DNA of 64,000 bases from Mesobacillus jeotgali (GCF_031759225.1 NZ_CP134494.1:560001-624000); one strand, 5' to 3'; counted from the first letter of the stretch, positions 1-7,778 are shown. Numbers and translations are program-made. The notes: generated by a model from the sequence alone, not told the origin.

Positions 1-659
1 CGGGCATAATTATTGTTAAGATTTCTTATGAAAAATCCAGATTCCTCATTAGTGAAAGGGAATTTTTCTGAACTAATCGTTTCCATTATATCTTCCTGTG
101 CCTCCATGGTCTGCCTTAATTCATGCAGGGTTGCTTTCCACCGATATACACTTCTGGCAATTTTATTTTCAAAAGGATCTTTAAAAACCTTTTTCTCCAA
201 GCTTTGAATTTCATCCGCAATTTGATCGATCATTTCTAAATCCTGAGATATGGTTTGGTCAAGGATATGGAACAGAATCATTCCAATGTGAGACATCTTT
301 TGGGGATTTTCAAGGAATGGCTGCTCTAAGTTATTTACTAAACAAAGGTCCTTTTCAACCTTTGACACTACATAATTATGGCCGATCAAGACTGTAATTT
401 TAACTCGGGTATAATCCTGCTGAATCGCCATTAGAGAAATAATGGCCTCATTCTTAAAAACATCGATCTTTGGAATATCGCTAAATTCCTGTAATTCTTT
501 CAATGCCAAAGGGTGAATGTTCAAGCTTTTGATAAAGTGTTCAAATTGATGGGCATTCGATGGATGAAAATGAATCCATGCAATATCTTCCCTGGAAGCA
601 GGAAGAGAGATGTCATCTTTTTTTGTAACGGACTTATTCTTTGTTGAGTATATGAGCAT
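1..659 (-). CDS. CorA-like (MIT family) divalent metal ion transporter, N-terminal part, cut by window edge
   Basis: An uninterrupted minus-strand frame of 219 codons starts at ATG 659 and runs off the left edge. An AGGAG ribosome binding site lies about 9 bases upstream of the start. The product begins MLIYSTKNKS and has the acidic and helical cytoplasmic N-terminus of CorA/ZntB proteins: a WIHFHPS segment near residue 30, then LIGHNYVVSKVE, then long helices with LEKKVFKDPFENKIARSVYR. The diagnostic GMN motif and the two membrane helices would lie outside the window, so the family call rests on the cytoplasmic domain only. In this family the protein forms a pentameric Mg2+/Co2+ channel. It is divergent from the downstream lipoprotein gene. 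Confidence 0.7.
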   Translation of the reverse strand, partial: MLIYSTKNKSVTKKDDISLPASREDIAWIHFHPSNAHQFEHFIKSLNIHPLALKELQEFSDIPKIDVFKNEAIISLMAIQQDYTRVKITVLIGHNYVVSKVEKDLCLVNNLEQPFLENPQKMSHIGMILFHILDQTISQDLEMIDQIADEIQSLEKKVFKDPFENKIARSVYRWKATLHELRQTMEAQEDIMETISSEKFPFTNEESGFFIRNLNNNYA

Positions 660-822
660 CTATATTTGTCTCCTAATATGGATTTATCCTTATTTTGTGT
701 TGTTAGAGGAATATTTATTTTTCAAAGATGATGGGATGGGGAAAGTTCTCATGTTTATTTAATAGCGAAAAATTATTAAGCTTCAAAAAAAGTTCATTCT
801 TTTCTCACACTTGCAGAATATG

Positions 823-847
823 ATTAATGATATTTTGAATCATTAAT
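823..847. promoter_or_regulatory. Perfect 9-bp inverted repeat upstream of the YtkA-like lipoprotein
   Basis: ATTAATGAT (823-831) and ATCATTAAT (839-847) flank a 7-base spacer, just before the AAAGGAG ribosome binding site at 849-854. The dyad resembles operators of metal-responsive repressors in general form, but I cannot assign a regulator. It could also act as an RNA hairpin over the translation start. Confidence 0.35.
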
Positions 848-863
848 AAAGGAGTTTGAAAAA

Positions 864-941
864 GTGGAAACAGTAAAAACAAAAGCAAACCCACGATTCC
901 TTAAAACTACAACAAACAAATCGATTGAACGGAGTGTTTAA
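864..941 (+). CDS. Possible 25-residue leader or small protein abutting the lipoprotein gene
   Basis: GTG at 864 follows AAAGGAG (849-854) with a 9-base gap. The frame reads VETVKTKANPRFLKTTTNKS and ends at TAA 939-941, directly adjoining ATG 942 of the next gene. The peptide is basic with no hydrophobic segment. The good ribosome binding site and exact abutment suggest translational coupling. No homologue is recognised, and the frame is short enough to arise by chance. Confidence 0.35.
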   Translation: METVKTKANPRFLKTTTNKSIERSV

Positions 942-1712
942 ATGAAAAAATTTCTGGTCCTATTTATTACTCTATTTTTTATGATTACAGGATGCTCCAA
1001 TTCAGAATCAGGTGTAAACCAAGAGAAAGAACCTGAATTATTGGAAGTTGACCTTATTGCTCCAGAAGATCTTCTTATAGGTAACGAAGTCGTTCTGGCA
1101 GCGGAAGTCACACAAGGCGAGGAAAAAGTGGAAGACGCTGATGAAGTCAAATTTGAAGTTCGCAAAGTTGGAGACGAGGATTCGGAAATGATTGATGCAA
1201 CTCATCAAGGAAAAGGCATTTTTGAAATTAAGAAAACCTTTAAAGAAGATGGGGAGTATATGGTAACGGCTCATGTTACTGCAAGGTCGATGCATAATAT
1301 GCCAAGTGAAAAAATAACGGTTGGAAATCCTGCTGGAACTGGCAGTGATACAGAACATCAACATAGTGAATCTACAGACTCCCACGAGAATGGGGATACA
1401 ACAGAGGGTAACCACCATCATGGTAATGTATCAATTGAACTGGATACTAACCAAGACTTTAAAGTGAATCAGAAAGTGAATCTGTCAGCTCAAATTAATA
1501 ATGAAAATCAGCCTTTGACAGACGCAAGAGTCCGATTCGAGATCTGGTATGGCGAAGATTCCAACCATGAATTTGTCGACGGAACTGAAATGGGAAATGG
1601 TGTCTATATTTATGAAAAAGTTTTTCCGAAAACAGGTACTTATCATATAAAGGTTCATGTTGAAAAGGGTGAGATTCACGACCATAAAGAAGAAGCAATT
1701 ACAGTTAGTTAA
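942..1712 (+). CDS. Lipoprotein with two YtkA/FixH-like domains
   Basis: This 256-residue protein starts with a lipoprotein signal peptide, MKKFLVLFITLFFMITGC, with the lipidated Cys at 18, so it should sit on the outer face of the membrane. Two homologous beta-sandwich YtkA-like (FixH family) domains cover about residues 35-127 and 160-255. Each ends in a pattern like KTFKEDGEYMVTAHVT or KVFPKTGTYHIKVHVE. The linker between them (about 138-162) is unusually rich in His, Asp and Glu (HQHSESTDSHENG, then NHHHGN) and could bind metal. YtkA-like proteins are associated with cytochrome oxidase or copper handling, but no such genes adjoin it here. A terminator follows at 1745. Confidence 0.8.
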   Translation: MKKFLVLFITLFFMITGCSNSESGVNQEKEPELLEVDLIAPEDLLIGNEVVLAAEVTQGEEKVEDADEVKFEVRKVGDEDSEMIDATHQGKGIFEIKKTFKEDGEYMVTAHVTARSMHNMPSEKITVGNPAGTGSDTEHQHSESTDSHENGDTTEGNHHHGNVSIELDTNQDFKVNQKVNLSAQINNENQPLTDARVRFEIWYGEDSNHEFVDGTEMGNGVYIYEKVFPKTGTYHIKVHVEKGEIHDHKEEAITVS

Positions 1713-1744
1713 GGATATACAACTTTTAAAGAGATAAGTGACTA

Positions 1745-1776
1745 GAGCGTTGATCCAAGATTAACGCTCCTTTTGT
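1745..1776 (+). terminator. Rho-independent terminator
   Basis: GAGCGTT (1745-1751) pairs with AACGCTC (1763-1769) and is followed by CTTTTGTTG. It closes the lipoprotein gene. Confidence 0.7.
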
Positions 1777-1923
1777 TGCGCTTAATTAACAATCTGGCAA
1801 GATCGTTGAAAATGTCTTGTTGGAAAAGAAACACAGTTGGGTAAGGGCTTATTCTTTGTGTCGCTACGGGATATTTAGAGGAATGTTTTGAAGAAATTCA
1901 ATTTTAAAAAATATTCTTTTTTA

Positions 1924-1958
1924 TAAGTTGTAAAAATGAACAAAGTATAATAAAATAA
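1924..1958 (+). promoter_or_regulatory. Promoter/operator of the ABC importer, matching the DUF4242 promoter
   Basis: TAAGTTGT, ten bases ending in AAC, then AGTATAATAAAATAA reproduce the module at 5138-5172 with identical spacing. A -35-like TTGTAA (1928-1933) and -10-like TAAAAT (1951-1956) are 17 bases apart, exactly as TTGTTT and TAAAAT are at the second site. A TATAAT lies at 1946-1951. Control by the HxlR protein at 4628-5080 is inferred. Confidence 0.6.
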
Positions 1959-2036
1959 CTTAAAAGTTAATTCATACTAATTTTATAGGAATAATATAAA
2001 TATTACATGAGGGGATAGAAAGGTGGGTGGAAAAAC

Positions 2037-2822
2037 TTGAGTCAGAATCCAATCATTAAAGTTAATCAAGTAAGTAAAAGCTTTCCTAACAACAATAAGA
2101 TTACGAAAGTTTTGGACGATATTTCACTTGATATCAATCATGGAGAAACCATTTCTATTCTAGGTGAAAGTGGCTGTGGAAAAAGCACTCTGTTAAACAT
2201 TATCGGTGGCTTTGAGGAGGCAGATGCAGGGCAAGTCGTATTAGAGGGAAAACCTGTCACCAAGCCAACTCGTAAATGTATCATGCTTTTCCAAAACTAT
2301 GGTTTGCTCCCATGGAGATCTGCACTAAAAAACGTTGAACTTGGCCTGGAGGGCTTGAACCTTAATGCTAAGGAGCGAAGGGAGCGCGCTTTACATTATT
2401 TAGCGCTGGTAGGTCTAGAAGATAAAGGCGAATTGTTCCCCCATGAGGTTTCAGGTGGGATGAAGCAAAGGATTGCGATTGCAAGGGCTCTTGCACTACA
2501 GCCTGAGATGATTCTCATGGATGAGCCGTTTGCTGCGCTGGACACATTCAATCGCTATTATCTTCAAGACGAACTCCTTAGAATTCAATCACAGGAAAAA
2601 ACCACTATTGCCCTTGTTACACATGATATCGACGAAGCCATCTATTTGTCGGATCGGATTTTTATCATGCAAGCCAATCCAGGCACGATTCACAAGGAAG
2701 TCAAAATCCAATTGTCAAAACCTCGTGATCGAAGCCACAGTGATTTTCAGCATTACAGGAAAATGATCTTCGAAGAATTCCATTTTAACCGTACGAATCC
2801 AACGATTGAGTATCATATCTAA
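2037..2822 (+). CDS. ABC transporter ATPase, nitrate/sulfonate/taurine (SsuB/NrtD/TauB) type
   Basis: A 261-residue ATPase. Walker A is GESGCGKST near residue 45, the Q-loop segment is LFQNYGLLPW, the signature is VSGGMKQRIAIARAL, Walker B is EMILMDEPFAALD, and the H-loop is LVTHDIDEAIYLSDR. The LPWRSALKNVELGLE segment is typical of the SsuB/TauB/NrtD branch. It energises import with the binding protein and permease that follow at 28-base and overlapping spacing. The start is TTG 2037: the nearby GTG codons are in other frames, and a purine-rich AAGGTGGG lies just upstream. The substrate cannot be read from the ATPase. Confidence 0.85.
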   Translation: MSQNPIIKVNQVSKSFPNNNKITKVLDDISLDINHGETISILGESGCGKSTLLNIIGGFEEADAGQVVLEGKPVTKPTRKCIMLFQNYGLLPWRSALKNVELGLEGLNLNAKERRERALHYLALVGLEDKGELFPHEVSGGMKQRIAIARALALQPEMILMDEPFAALDTFNRYYLQDELLRIQSQEKTTIALVTHDIDEAIYLSDRIFIMQANPGTIHKEVKIQLSKPRDRSHSDFQHYRKMIFEEFHFNRTNPTIEYHI

Positions 2823-2849
2823 ACATTTAAAAGGTGAAGGAGAATTTAC

Positions 2850-3815
2850 ATGAAAAAGCCCATTAGAAGATTCATCCTGCTTATGCTGGCAGCTGTCCTT
2901 ACCCTGTCACTAGCTGCTTGCGGGTCAGGCAGCAGCAAATCAACAGGAGATGGCGAGAAGAAAACGGTTAAGATTGGCTATCTGCCAATTACACATGCTG
3001 TACCGCTTTATATTGAAAAAGAAATGCAAGAATATGAGAATTTTAATTTGGAATTGGTGAAATTCGGTTCGTGGCCTGAACTGATGGATGCATTGAATAC
3101 AGGCAGAATTGATGGAGCTTCTGTTCTGGTTACATTAGCGATGAAGGCAAAGGAACAGGGGATTGATTTAAGTGCCGTCGCATTAGGGCATCGTGATGGA
3201 AATGTATTCGTCACCGCTAACGATATTAACAGCGCAGAGGATTTAAAAGGGAAAACATTTGCTATTCCGCATAAGTTTTCGACTCACAACATCTTGTTGT
3301 ATCAAATGCTAAAGCAAAATGGGCTTAAGTATGAAGATGTAAAGGCAGTTGAAATGCCGCCTGCCGAAATGCCAGCCGCTTTGTCTGAAGGAAGGATTGC
3401 CGGTTATGTAGTGGCAGAACCGTTTGGTGCCATTTCAGTTGCGATTGAAAAAGGCAAGGTCCTTTATCAGGATCAGGATGTTTGGAAAGACTCAATAGAC
3501 TGCACCTTAGTGTTGCGCAATGATTTTATTAAAAAGGATAGTAAGGTTGCACAGGAATTTGTTGACCAGTATGTCAAAGCTGGTGATTTAGCAGAGTTAA
3601 AGGATGAGCACACCCATGAGATGTCATCCAAATATATGAAGGTTGAAAAAGATGTGCTTGACCTTTCATTCAAATGGATTTCTTATGATGATTTGAAAAT
3701 CAAGGAAGCGGAATTTGAGGAACTTAGGAAAAATCTCATGGAAATGGGATTAATGGAGAATCCTCCGACTTACAGTGAATTTGTAGATCATTCTTTAATA
3801 GATAAAGCGATGTGA
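2850..3815 (+). CDS. ABC transporter substrate-binding lipoprotein, NMT1/SsuA/NrtA type
   Basis: A 321-residue extracytoplasmic binding protein. Its lipoprotein signal ends at LSLAAC (Cys about 24) and is followed by a Gly/Ser linker. The mature part opens with VKIGYLPITHAVPLYIEKE and has AVEMPPAEMPAALSEGRIAG, both typical of the NMT1/THI5-like and SsuA/NrtA fold that binds sulfonates, nitrate, pyrimidine or aromatic compounds. ATG 2850 is preceded by GGTGAAGGAG. The stop overlaps the GTG start of the permease gene. The ligand is unknown; the flavoprotein-like gene downstream hints at a small organic S or N compound. Confidence 0.85.
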   Translation: MKKPIRRFILLMLAAVLTLSLAACGSGSSKSTGDGEKKTVKIGYLPITHAVPLYIEKEMQEYENFNLELVKFGSWPELMDALNTGRIDGASVLVTLAMKAKEQGIDLSAVALGHRDGNVFVTANDINSAEDLKGKTFAIPHKFSTHNILLYQMLKQNGLKYEDVKAVEMPPAEMPAALSEGRIAGYVVAEPFGAISVAIEKGKVLYQDQDVWKDSIDCTLVLRNDFIKKDSKVAQEFVDQYVKAGDLAELKDEHTHEMSSKYMKVEKDVLDLSFKWISYDDLKIKEAEFEELRKNLMEMGLMENPPTYSEFVDHSLIDKAM

Positions 3816-4582
3816 GTAAAATGAAATTCAAGACGGTTCTTAATGCGGCCATAGGTTTTTCTTTATTGATTGCAGTATGGCAATTCATCATAGTGATTGG
3901 CGATTACGATGAGGCCCTTTTCCCGCCTCCTCTTAAGGTTTGGGAAGGCATAGTTTCCCTTATTTTGGACGGAACTCTGTTTACACATATTCAGGTTAGT
4001 CTATACCGGTTCCTAGCAGGCTATTTATCAGCAGTAATAGCTGCTGTCCTGCTCGGCTTGATTCTTGGGCGCCTTCCTTTACTATGGAATGTTCTTGATC
4101 CGGTAGCTCAAGTTTTAAGGCCTGTATCGCCAATTGCATGGTCACCATTTATTGTCCTATGGTTCGGAATAGGGGATATCCCGGCCATCGTCATTATCTT
4201 TATTGCAGCATTTTTCCCTGTATTGCTGTCAACGGTTTCGGCGGTACGGAAAGTTGATCAGAATTATTTAAAGGTGGCACAGAACCTAGAAATTAAGGGG
4301 TTCAAGCTGTTAACTAAAGTTATTTTTCCAGCTGCCTTCCCATACATTGCAAACGGCCTTCATATCGCCGTAGGAACTGCCTGGGTCTTTCTTGTGGCAG
4401 GAGAGATGGTTGGAGCGCAATCAGGATTGGGGTATTTGATTATCGATGCAAGAAACTCCATGAGACTTGATTTTGTCATGGCGGGCATTGTGTTTATAGG
4501 AATTTCCGGTTTGCTCCTGGATAAGGCCGTTGGTGTCTTCGAGGCATGGATCAACCGGCAATGGGGGATTGGAAAAAATTAA
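3812..4582 (+). CDS. ABC transporter permease, SsuC/TauC/NrtB type
   Basis: A 256-residue integral membrane protein with about six helices. The BPD transport signature lies near residues 160-180 (KVAQNLEIKGFKLLTKVIFP), where it should contact the ATPase. GTG 3812 overlaps the stop of the binding-protein gene by four bases, indicating translational coupling; ATG 3821 is an alternative start. LRPVSPIAWSPFIVLWFGIG is characteristic of the SsuC/TauC branch. It is the last gene of the importer operon and ends at a bidirectional terminator shared with the convergent hxlR-type gene. Confidence 0.85.
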   Translation: MSKMKFKTVLNAAIGFSLLIAVWQFIIVIGDYDEALFPPPLKVWEGIVSLILDGTLFTHIQVSLYRFLAGYLSAVIAAVLLGLILGRLPLLWNVLDPVAQVLRPVSPIAWSPFIVLWFGIGDIPAIVIIFIAAFFPVLLSTVSAVRKVDQNYLKVAQNLEIKGFKLLTKVIFPAAFPYIANGLHIAVGTAWVFLVAGEMVGAQSGLGYLIIDARNSMRLDFVMAGIVFIGISGLLLDKAVGVFEAWINRQWGIGKN

Positions 4583-4590
4583 TCAGAAAA

Positions 4591-4620
4591 GACAGAGGGC
4601 ATGATCGCTCTCTGTCTTAA
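4591..4620. terminator. Bidirectional terminator between importer operon and HxlR gene
   Basis: GACAGAG (4591-4597) pairs with CTCTGTC (4610-4616), with further G-U/G-C/C-G pairs inside. An A-run precedes the stem and a T-rich stretch follows it, so it can work for both convergent genes. Confidence 0.75.
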
Positions 4621-4627
4621 TGATGTT

Positions 4628-5080
4628 TTATTTTAGTCCAGTTGTGTCTACTGTTTCAAGTTCGATTGCTTCTAGTTCATCGACATTTCTTTTACAGTGT
4701 GGACAATAGTAGGCTAATTCCACTTCATGCTTGCACTCTGTATGAATTAATTTCTTGTAGCATTTATCAAGATTGTTCCTGCCCCACATGATCATGGCAT
4801 TAAAAACTCCTTCGAGTTCTTTGCCGCTTTCTGTAAGCCTATATTCATACCTTGGGGGATGCTCTGAATATAGTGAAGAGCTTACAAGTCCCGACTGCTC
4901 CAAATGTTTTAAGCGGTCTGACAGTATATTGGATGAAATACCATTTAGTTCTTTCTTTATTTCATTAAAAGTGGTTCTTCCTGCTAAGATTTCGTGTAAT
5001 ACCAGTAAGGTCCACCGATCTCCAATGATATTAAGGGTTTGAGCGATATTGCATGGTAAATCATATTTAGATTCTCTCAT
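4628..5080 (-). CDS. HxlR-family winged-helix regulator with C-terminal zinc-binding-like cysteines
   Basis: A 150-residue HxlR-type repressor/activator. The start of the domain, CNIAQTLNIIGDRWTLLVLH, is the family hallmark, with the early Cys 10 often used for redox or electrophile sensing. The winged helix covers about residues 10-100 (FNEIKKELNGISSNILSDRL as recognition region; PPRYEYRLTESGKEL as wing). A C-terminal tail adds ECKHEVELAYYCPHCKRNV, a possible zinc knuckle not present in minimal HxlR proteins. ATG 5080 is preceded by GGAGG. It lies between the ABC importer and the DUF4242 gene; an inverted repeat sits in the divergent region, so it probably controls both flanking units. Confidence 0.88.
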   Translation of the reverse strand: MRESKYDLPCNIAQTLNIIGDRWTLLVLHEILAGRTTFNEIKKELNGISSNILSDRLKHLEQSGLVSSSLYSEHPPRYEYRLTESGKELEGVFNAMIMWGRNNLDKCYKKLIHTECKHEVELAYYCPHCKRNVDELEAIELETVDTTGLK

Positions 5081-5135
5081 AGATAAAACCTCCGAAGCTT
5101 GGATAAATAAATCATATCATAAAAATTTTCAAACA

Positions 5136-5172
5136 ACTAAGTTGTTTTTTATAACTTAGTGTAATAAAATAA
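5136..5172. promoter_or_regulatory. Inverted-repeat operator overlapping the DUF4242 promoter
   Basis: ACTAAGTT (5136-5143) and AACTTAGT (5153-5160) form a perfect 8-bp dyad with a 9-base spacer in the divergent hxlR-type/DUF4242 region. A -35-like TTGTTT (5142-5147) and -10-like TAAAAT (5165-5170) with 17-base spacing overlap it, so a bound protein would block the promoter. HxlR-family proteins usually bind such dyads; assignment to the adjacent gene is inferred. Confidence 0.65.
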
Positions 5173-5229
5173 TCTATAAGTAATACCAAGTAAACGGATT
5201 GGATATATATAATAAGGAGGAATGAAGGA

Positions 5230-5757
5230 ATGGCAACTTTATATTTAGTGGAATCAATTTTTAACAGTGCAGTAAAAGATAAAGAGTCCTTTGAAAAAAA
5301 GGCCGGTGAGATCCGTGATGAGTTAGGTAAGCAAAATGCGACATTAATTGAGGTCCAAGTAGCAAAGGATTTATCCCGTGCTTTCTTTATTCTTGAGGCG
5401 GAAGAACGAAATGTCATAAATGAAAGTCTAAGGACATTAGGTGTTCCTGTCACTTTAATCAAGCCTGTCCGTCTTGTTGGCAGAGATTTAGAAGAAGTGA
5501 AAAAACAGGCTGACAAAGTTAATTACCTTGTTGAATGGAACCTTCCAGAAAATCTGACAATGGATGCCTACCTAGAAAGAAAATCCAAGAATTCCGTTCA
5601 CTATTCGGAAGTTCCTGAAGTGACATTCTCAAGGACCTATGTATGTGAAGATATGACAAAATGTCTTTGCTTCTATGATTCTCCAGATGAGTCTACAGTC
5701 AAGAAGGCTCGCGAAGCTGTTAGTGCGCCAATCGATACGATTACTGAATTGTCATAA
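5230..5757 (+). CDS. Tandem DUF4242 (SCO4226-like) protein
   Basis: A 175-residue protein made of two related ferredoxin-like DUF4242 units. The first is about residues 1-83 (LYLVES, AFFILEAEE, LGVPVTLIKPVRL) and the second about 97-174 (NYLVEW, CLCFYDSPDE, VSAPIDTITEL). The second half keeps the usual family pattern, including FSRTYVCEDMTKCLC. SCO4226 of Streptomyces is a nickel-binding member; whether metal is bound here is unknown. Most family members are single-domain, so the duplication is notable. It has an AAGGAGG ribosome binding site, its own promoter/operator upstream and a terminator just after, with the acyl-CoA-dehydrogenase-like gene 42 bases on. Confidence 0.75.
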   Translation: MATLYLVESIFNSAVKDKESFEKKAGEIRDELGKQNATLIEVQVAKDLSRAFFILEAEERNVINESLRTLGVPVTLIKPVRLVGRDLEEVKKQADKVNYLVEWNLPENLTMDAYLERKSKNSVHYSEVPEVTFSRTYVCEDMTKCLCFYDSPDESTVKKAREAVSAPIDTITELS

Positions 5758-5763
5758 GTCCGG

Positions 5764-5792
5764 AACCTCCTTCGCTGGAGGTTTTCTTCTTA
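5764..5792 (+). terminator. Terminator after DUF4242 gene
   Basis: AACCTCC (5764-5770), loop TTCGCT, GGAGGTT (5777-5783), then TTCTTCTT. The short tail may allow read-through into the next gene. Confidence 0.7.
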
Positions 5793-5799
5793 ATAAGGG

Positions 5800-6864
5800 A
5801 TGAAAAGGGAGAGGGAAGCTTTGAAAGATATGACGAGTTTGGCGGTCTTAATCCAGGAACAGCTTAAGCCATTCGTGCGAAGAATTGACGCTGAAGCCTA
5901 CTATGCAGAGGGATTTTTAAAAAGCATTGGCAAAGCTGGATTCTTGAATTCCGATACTGGGGTAGACTTTTCAACAGAAGTCCGTGTGGTAGAAGAAGTA
6001 TCTAAAATCTGCATGACAACCGGTTTTAACCTTTGGTGCCACCTTGCCTCATTAACCTATATCCGAAATAGTGAAAATAGGTATCTAAAGGAAGAAATTT
6101 TACCGCAGTTGGAAAATGGCCAGTTTCTGGGCGGGACCGGGCTTTCCAATCCGATGAAGTATTATGCCGGGCTGGAAACTTTGCATTTAAAAGCGACCAG
6201 GACGGACAAAGGATATATTGTGAATGGGCAATTGCCTTCTGTTTCAAATCTGGGGAAAGATCACTGGTTCGGCATTATTGCCGAGGTTAGCCCTGATCAA
6301 AGAATGATGGCAGTGGTTCCGTGTAATGCACTAGGGCTTACCCTGAAAGCAAAGCTCGAGTATTTAGGCGTAAACGGCAGTGCCACTTATTCATGTGCTT
6401 TTGATGAAGTGGCGATTCCTGAGGAATGGGTCGTCTCACATGATGTCGACTCATTCATTGTTAAAATAAGGCCGGCCTTCGTGCTTTATCAAATACCGCT
6501 TGGTTTGGGAGTGACGGAGGCATCCATTGGTTCCATCCGTCAGGTTTGCAATAAGCAGGGAGGCTGCAACGATTTCCTTCCTATTCAGCCAGATGAACTA
6601 GAGAAAGAATTAGAACAAATCCGTACGGAATTGTATAAACTCGCTGACGGACGAGAGCTCTTGCAACAATGGAAGGCCCTTCTTCAATTACGGCTTCGCA
6701 CTGCTTATCTTGCTTCAAAAGCTGCTCATGGAAGCATGCTTCATCAAGGAGGAGCAGGTTATCTGAAGTACAGTGCACCATCAAGAAGATTAAGAGAATC
6801 ATATTTTCTCTTGAATCTGACTCCTACCGTTAAGCATCTTGAAAAAATGCTCCAAATTAAATAG
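5800..6864 (+). CDS. Acyl-CoA-dehydrogenase-fold flavoprotein, probably not a dehydrogenase
   Basis: About 350 residues with the three-part acyl-CoA dehydrogenase fold: a helical N-terminus with IDAEAYYAEGFLKSIGKAGF, a middle beta domain with LGGTGLSNPMKYYAGLE and GYIVNGQLPSVSNLG (flavin contact region), and a C-terminal four-helix domain with GGAGYLKYSAPSRRLRES. The position of the catalytic Glu in the usual IYEGT motif is occupied by LNLTPT, so classical dehydrogenase chemistry is unlikely. Family relatives of this type include DszC/SfnB-like flavin monooxygenases. The start is uncertain: ATG 5800 has a weak site, while TTG 5821 follows GGGAGAGGG at good spacing. It probably acts on what the adjacent ABC system imports. 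Confidence 0.7.
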   Translation: MKREREALKDMTSLAVLIQEQLKPFVRRIDAEAYYAEGFLKSIGKAGFLNSDTGVDFSTEVRVVEEVSKICMTTGFNLWCHLASLTYIRNSENRYLKEEILPQLENGQFLGGTGLSNPMKYYAGLETLHLKATRTDKGYIVNGQLPSVSNLGKDHWFGIIAEVSPDQRMMAVVPCNALGLTLKAKLEYLGVNGSATYSCAFDEVAIPEEWVVSHDVDSFIVKIRPAFVLYQIPLGLGVTEASIGSIRQVCNKQGGCNDFLPIQPDELEKELEQIRTELYKLADGRELLQQWKALLQLRLRTAYLASKAAHGSMLHQGGAGYLKYSAPSRRLRESYFLLNLTPTVKHLEKMLQIK

Positions 6865-6877
6865 GGACGGTTGAAAG

Positions 6878-6908
6878 GCGCAGGGGACGAACCCTGTGCT
6901 TATTTTTT
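6878..6908 (+). terminator. Terminator with GCACAGGG-type stem
   Basis: GCGCAGGG (6878-6885), loop GACGAA, CCCTGTGC (6892-6899), followed by TTATTTTTTT. It is a member of the dispersed hairpin family described in the findings. Confidence 0.8.
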
Positions 6909-7142
6909 TGCTAGACAAAAAATCTGAGTCCTTGAATATCTGAAATAGTAATTTTACGAGTAATAAGTATTTTCAATAGAAATAGAGAAGGCTGAGCAAT
7001 TATAGGTCAACATCTTGCACAAAAAGATTAGGGAGGTGACAGAGATTAACTTGACTAGGTGCTAATTAATGGAAATTTCTGCTTTAAATGCTTTCCGTGT
7101 TGTTTTAAAATAAGTGAAAGTTGAAAGAAATGAAGTGATAAT

Positions 7143-7778
7143 ATGAAACTTAAAATCCGAGTTCCTTTTTTTATAATGGGACTGATCCTTTTTAGTTACG
7201 GTATAGTTGTGGCAATAAAGGTTAAGTACTTAGGGGTCCACCCGTGGGATGTATTGAATATTGCCCTTTATGATAAGTTTGGGATGACAATCGGAACATG
7301 GAACGTGATTTTCGGTATCATGTTGGTTCTTGTAACGCTTTTGATTGATCGTACTTATGTTAATATTGGTACTTTTATAAATGCACTGATGGTTGGCACG
7401 ATGGTTGACTTTTTTCTCTGGCTGGATGTTTTGCCTCAGGCTTCCACGCTCATCTTTGATATTTTGATATTGCTGCTTGGTATTGTGATCATGGGCATTG
7501 GAGGAGGAATGTATAATGCTGCTCGAATCGGATCAGGGCCAAGAGACGGATTTATGCTTGCGATTTCAATTAAGCTCGGGTATTCAATCAGCAGAGTACG
7601 AATCATTGTTGAGAGTATTGTACTGGTGATTGCCATATTACTGGGCGGACCGGTCTTTATTTTCACCTTTATTTATACATTTATCCAGAGTCCTATTTTC
7701 CAGGCTGCCTACAAGGTGTGTACAAGATGGATTGAAAAGTTATCTGGCTCAATAAATAAAAAGGTAATTTCTATGTAA
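7143..7778 (+). CDS. YczE/YyaS/YitT-family integral membrane protein
   Basis: A 211-residue protein with about five to six membrane helices. The conserved features of the YczE-like group are visible: LGVHPWDVLNIALYDKFG near residue 30, GTFINALMVGTMVDFFLW, and GGGMYNAARIGSGPRDGFML. B. subtilis YczE is a membrane protein that affects polyketide (bacillaene) production and lies next to sfp; the molecular function of the family is not settled. Here it stands alone between an intergenic region and a GNAT gene. ATG 7143 has only a weak ribosome binding site (GAAGTGA). Confidence 0.75.
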   Translation: MKLKIRVPFFIMGLILFSYGIVVAIKVKYLGVHPWDVLNIALYDKFGMTIGTWNVIFGIMLVLVTLLIDRTYVNIGTFINALMVGTMVDFFLWLDVLPQASTLIFDILILLLGIVIMGIGGGMYNAARIGSGPRDGFMLAISIKLGYSISRVRIIVESIVLVIAILLGGPVFIFTFIYTFIQSPIFQAAYKVCTRWIEKLSGSINKKVISM

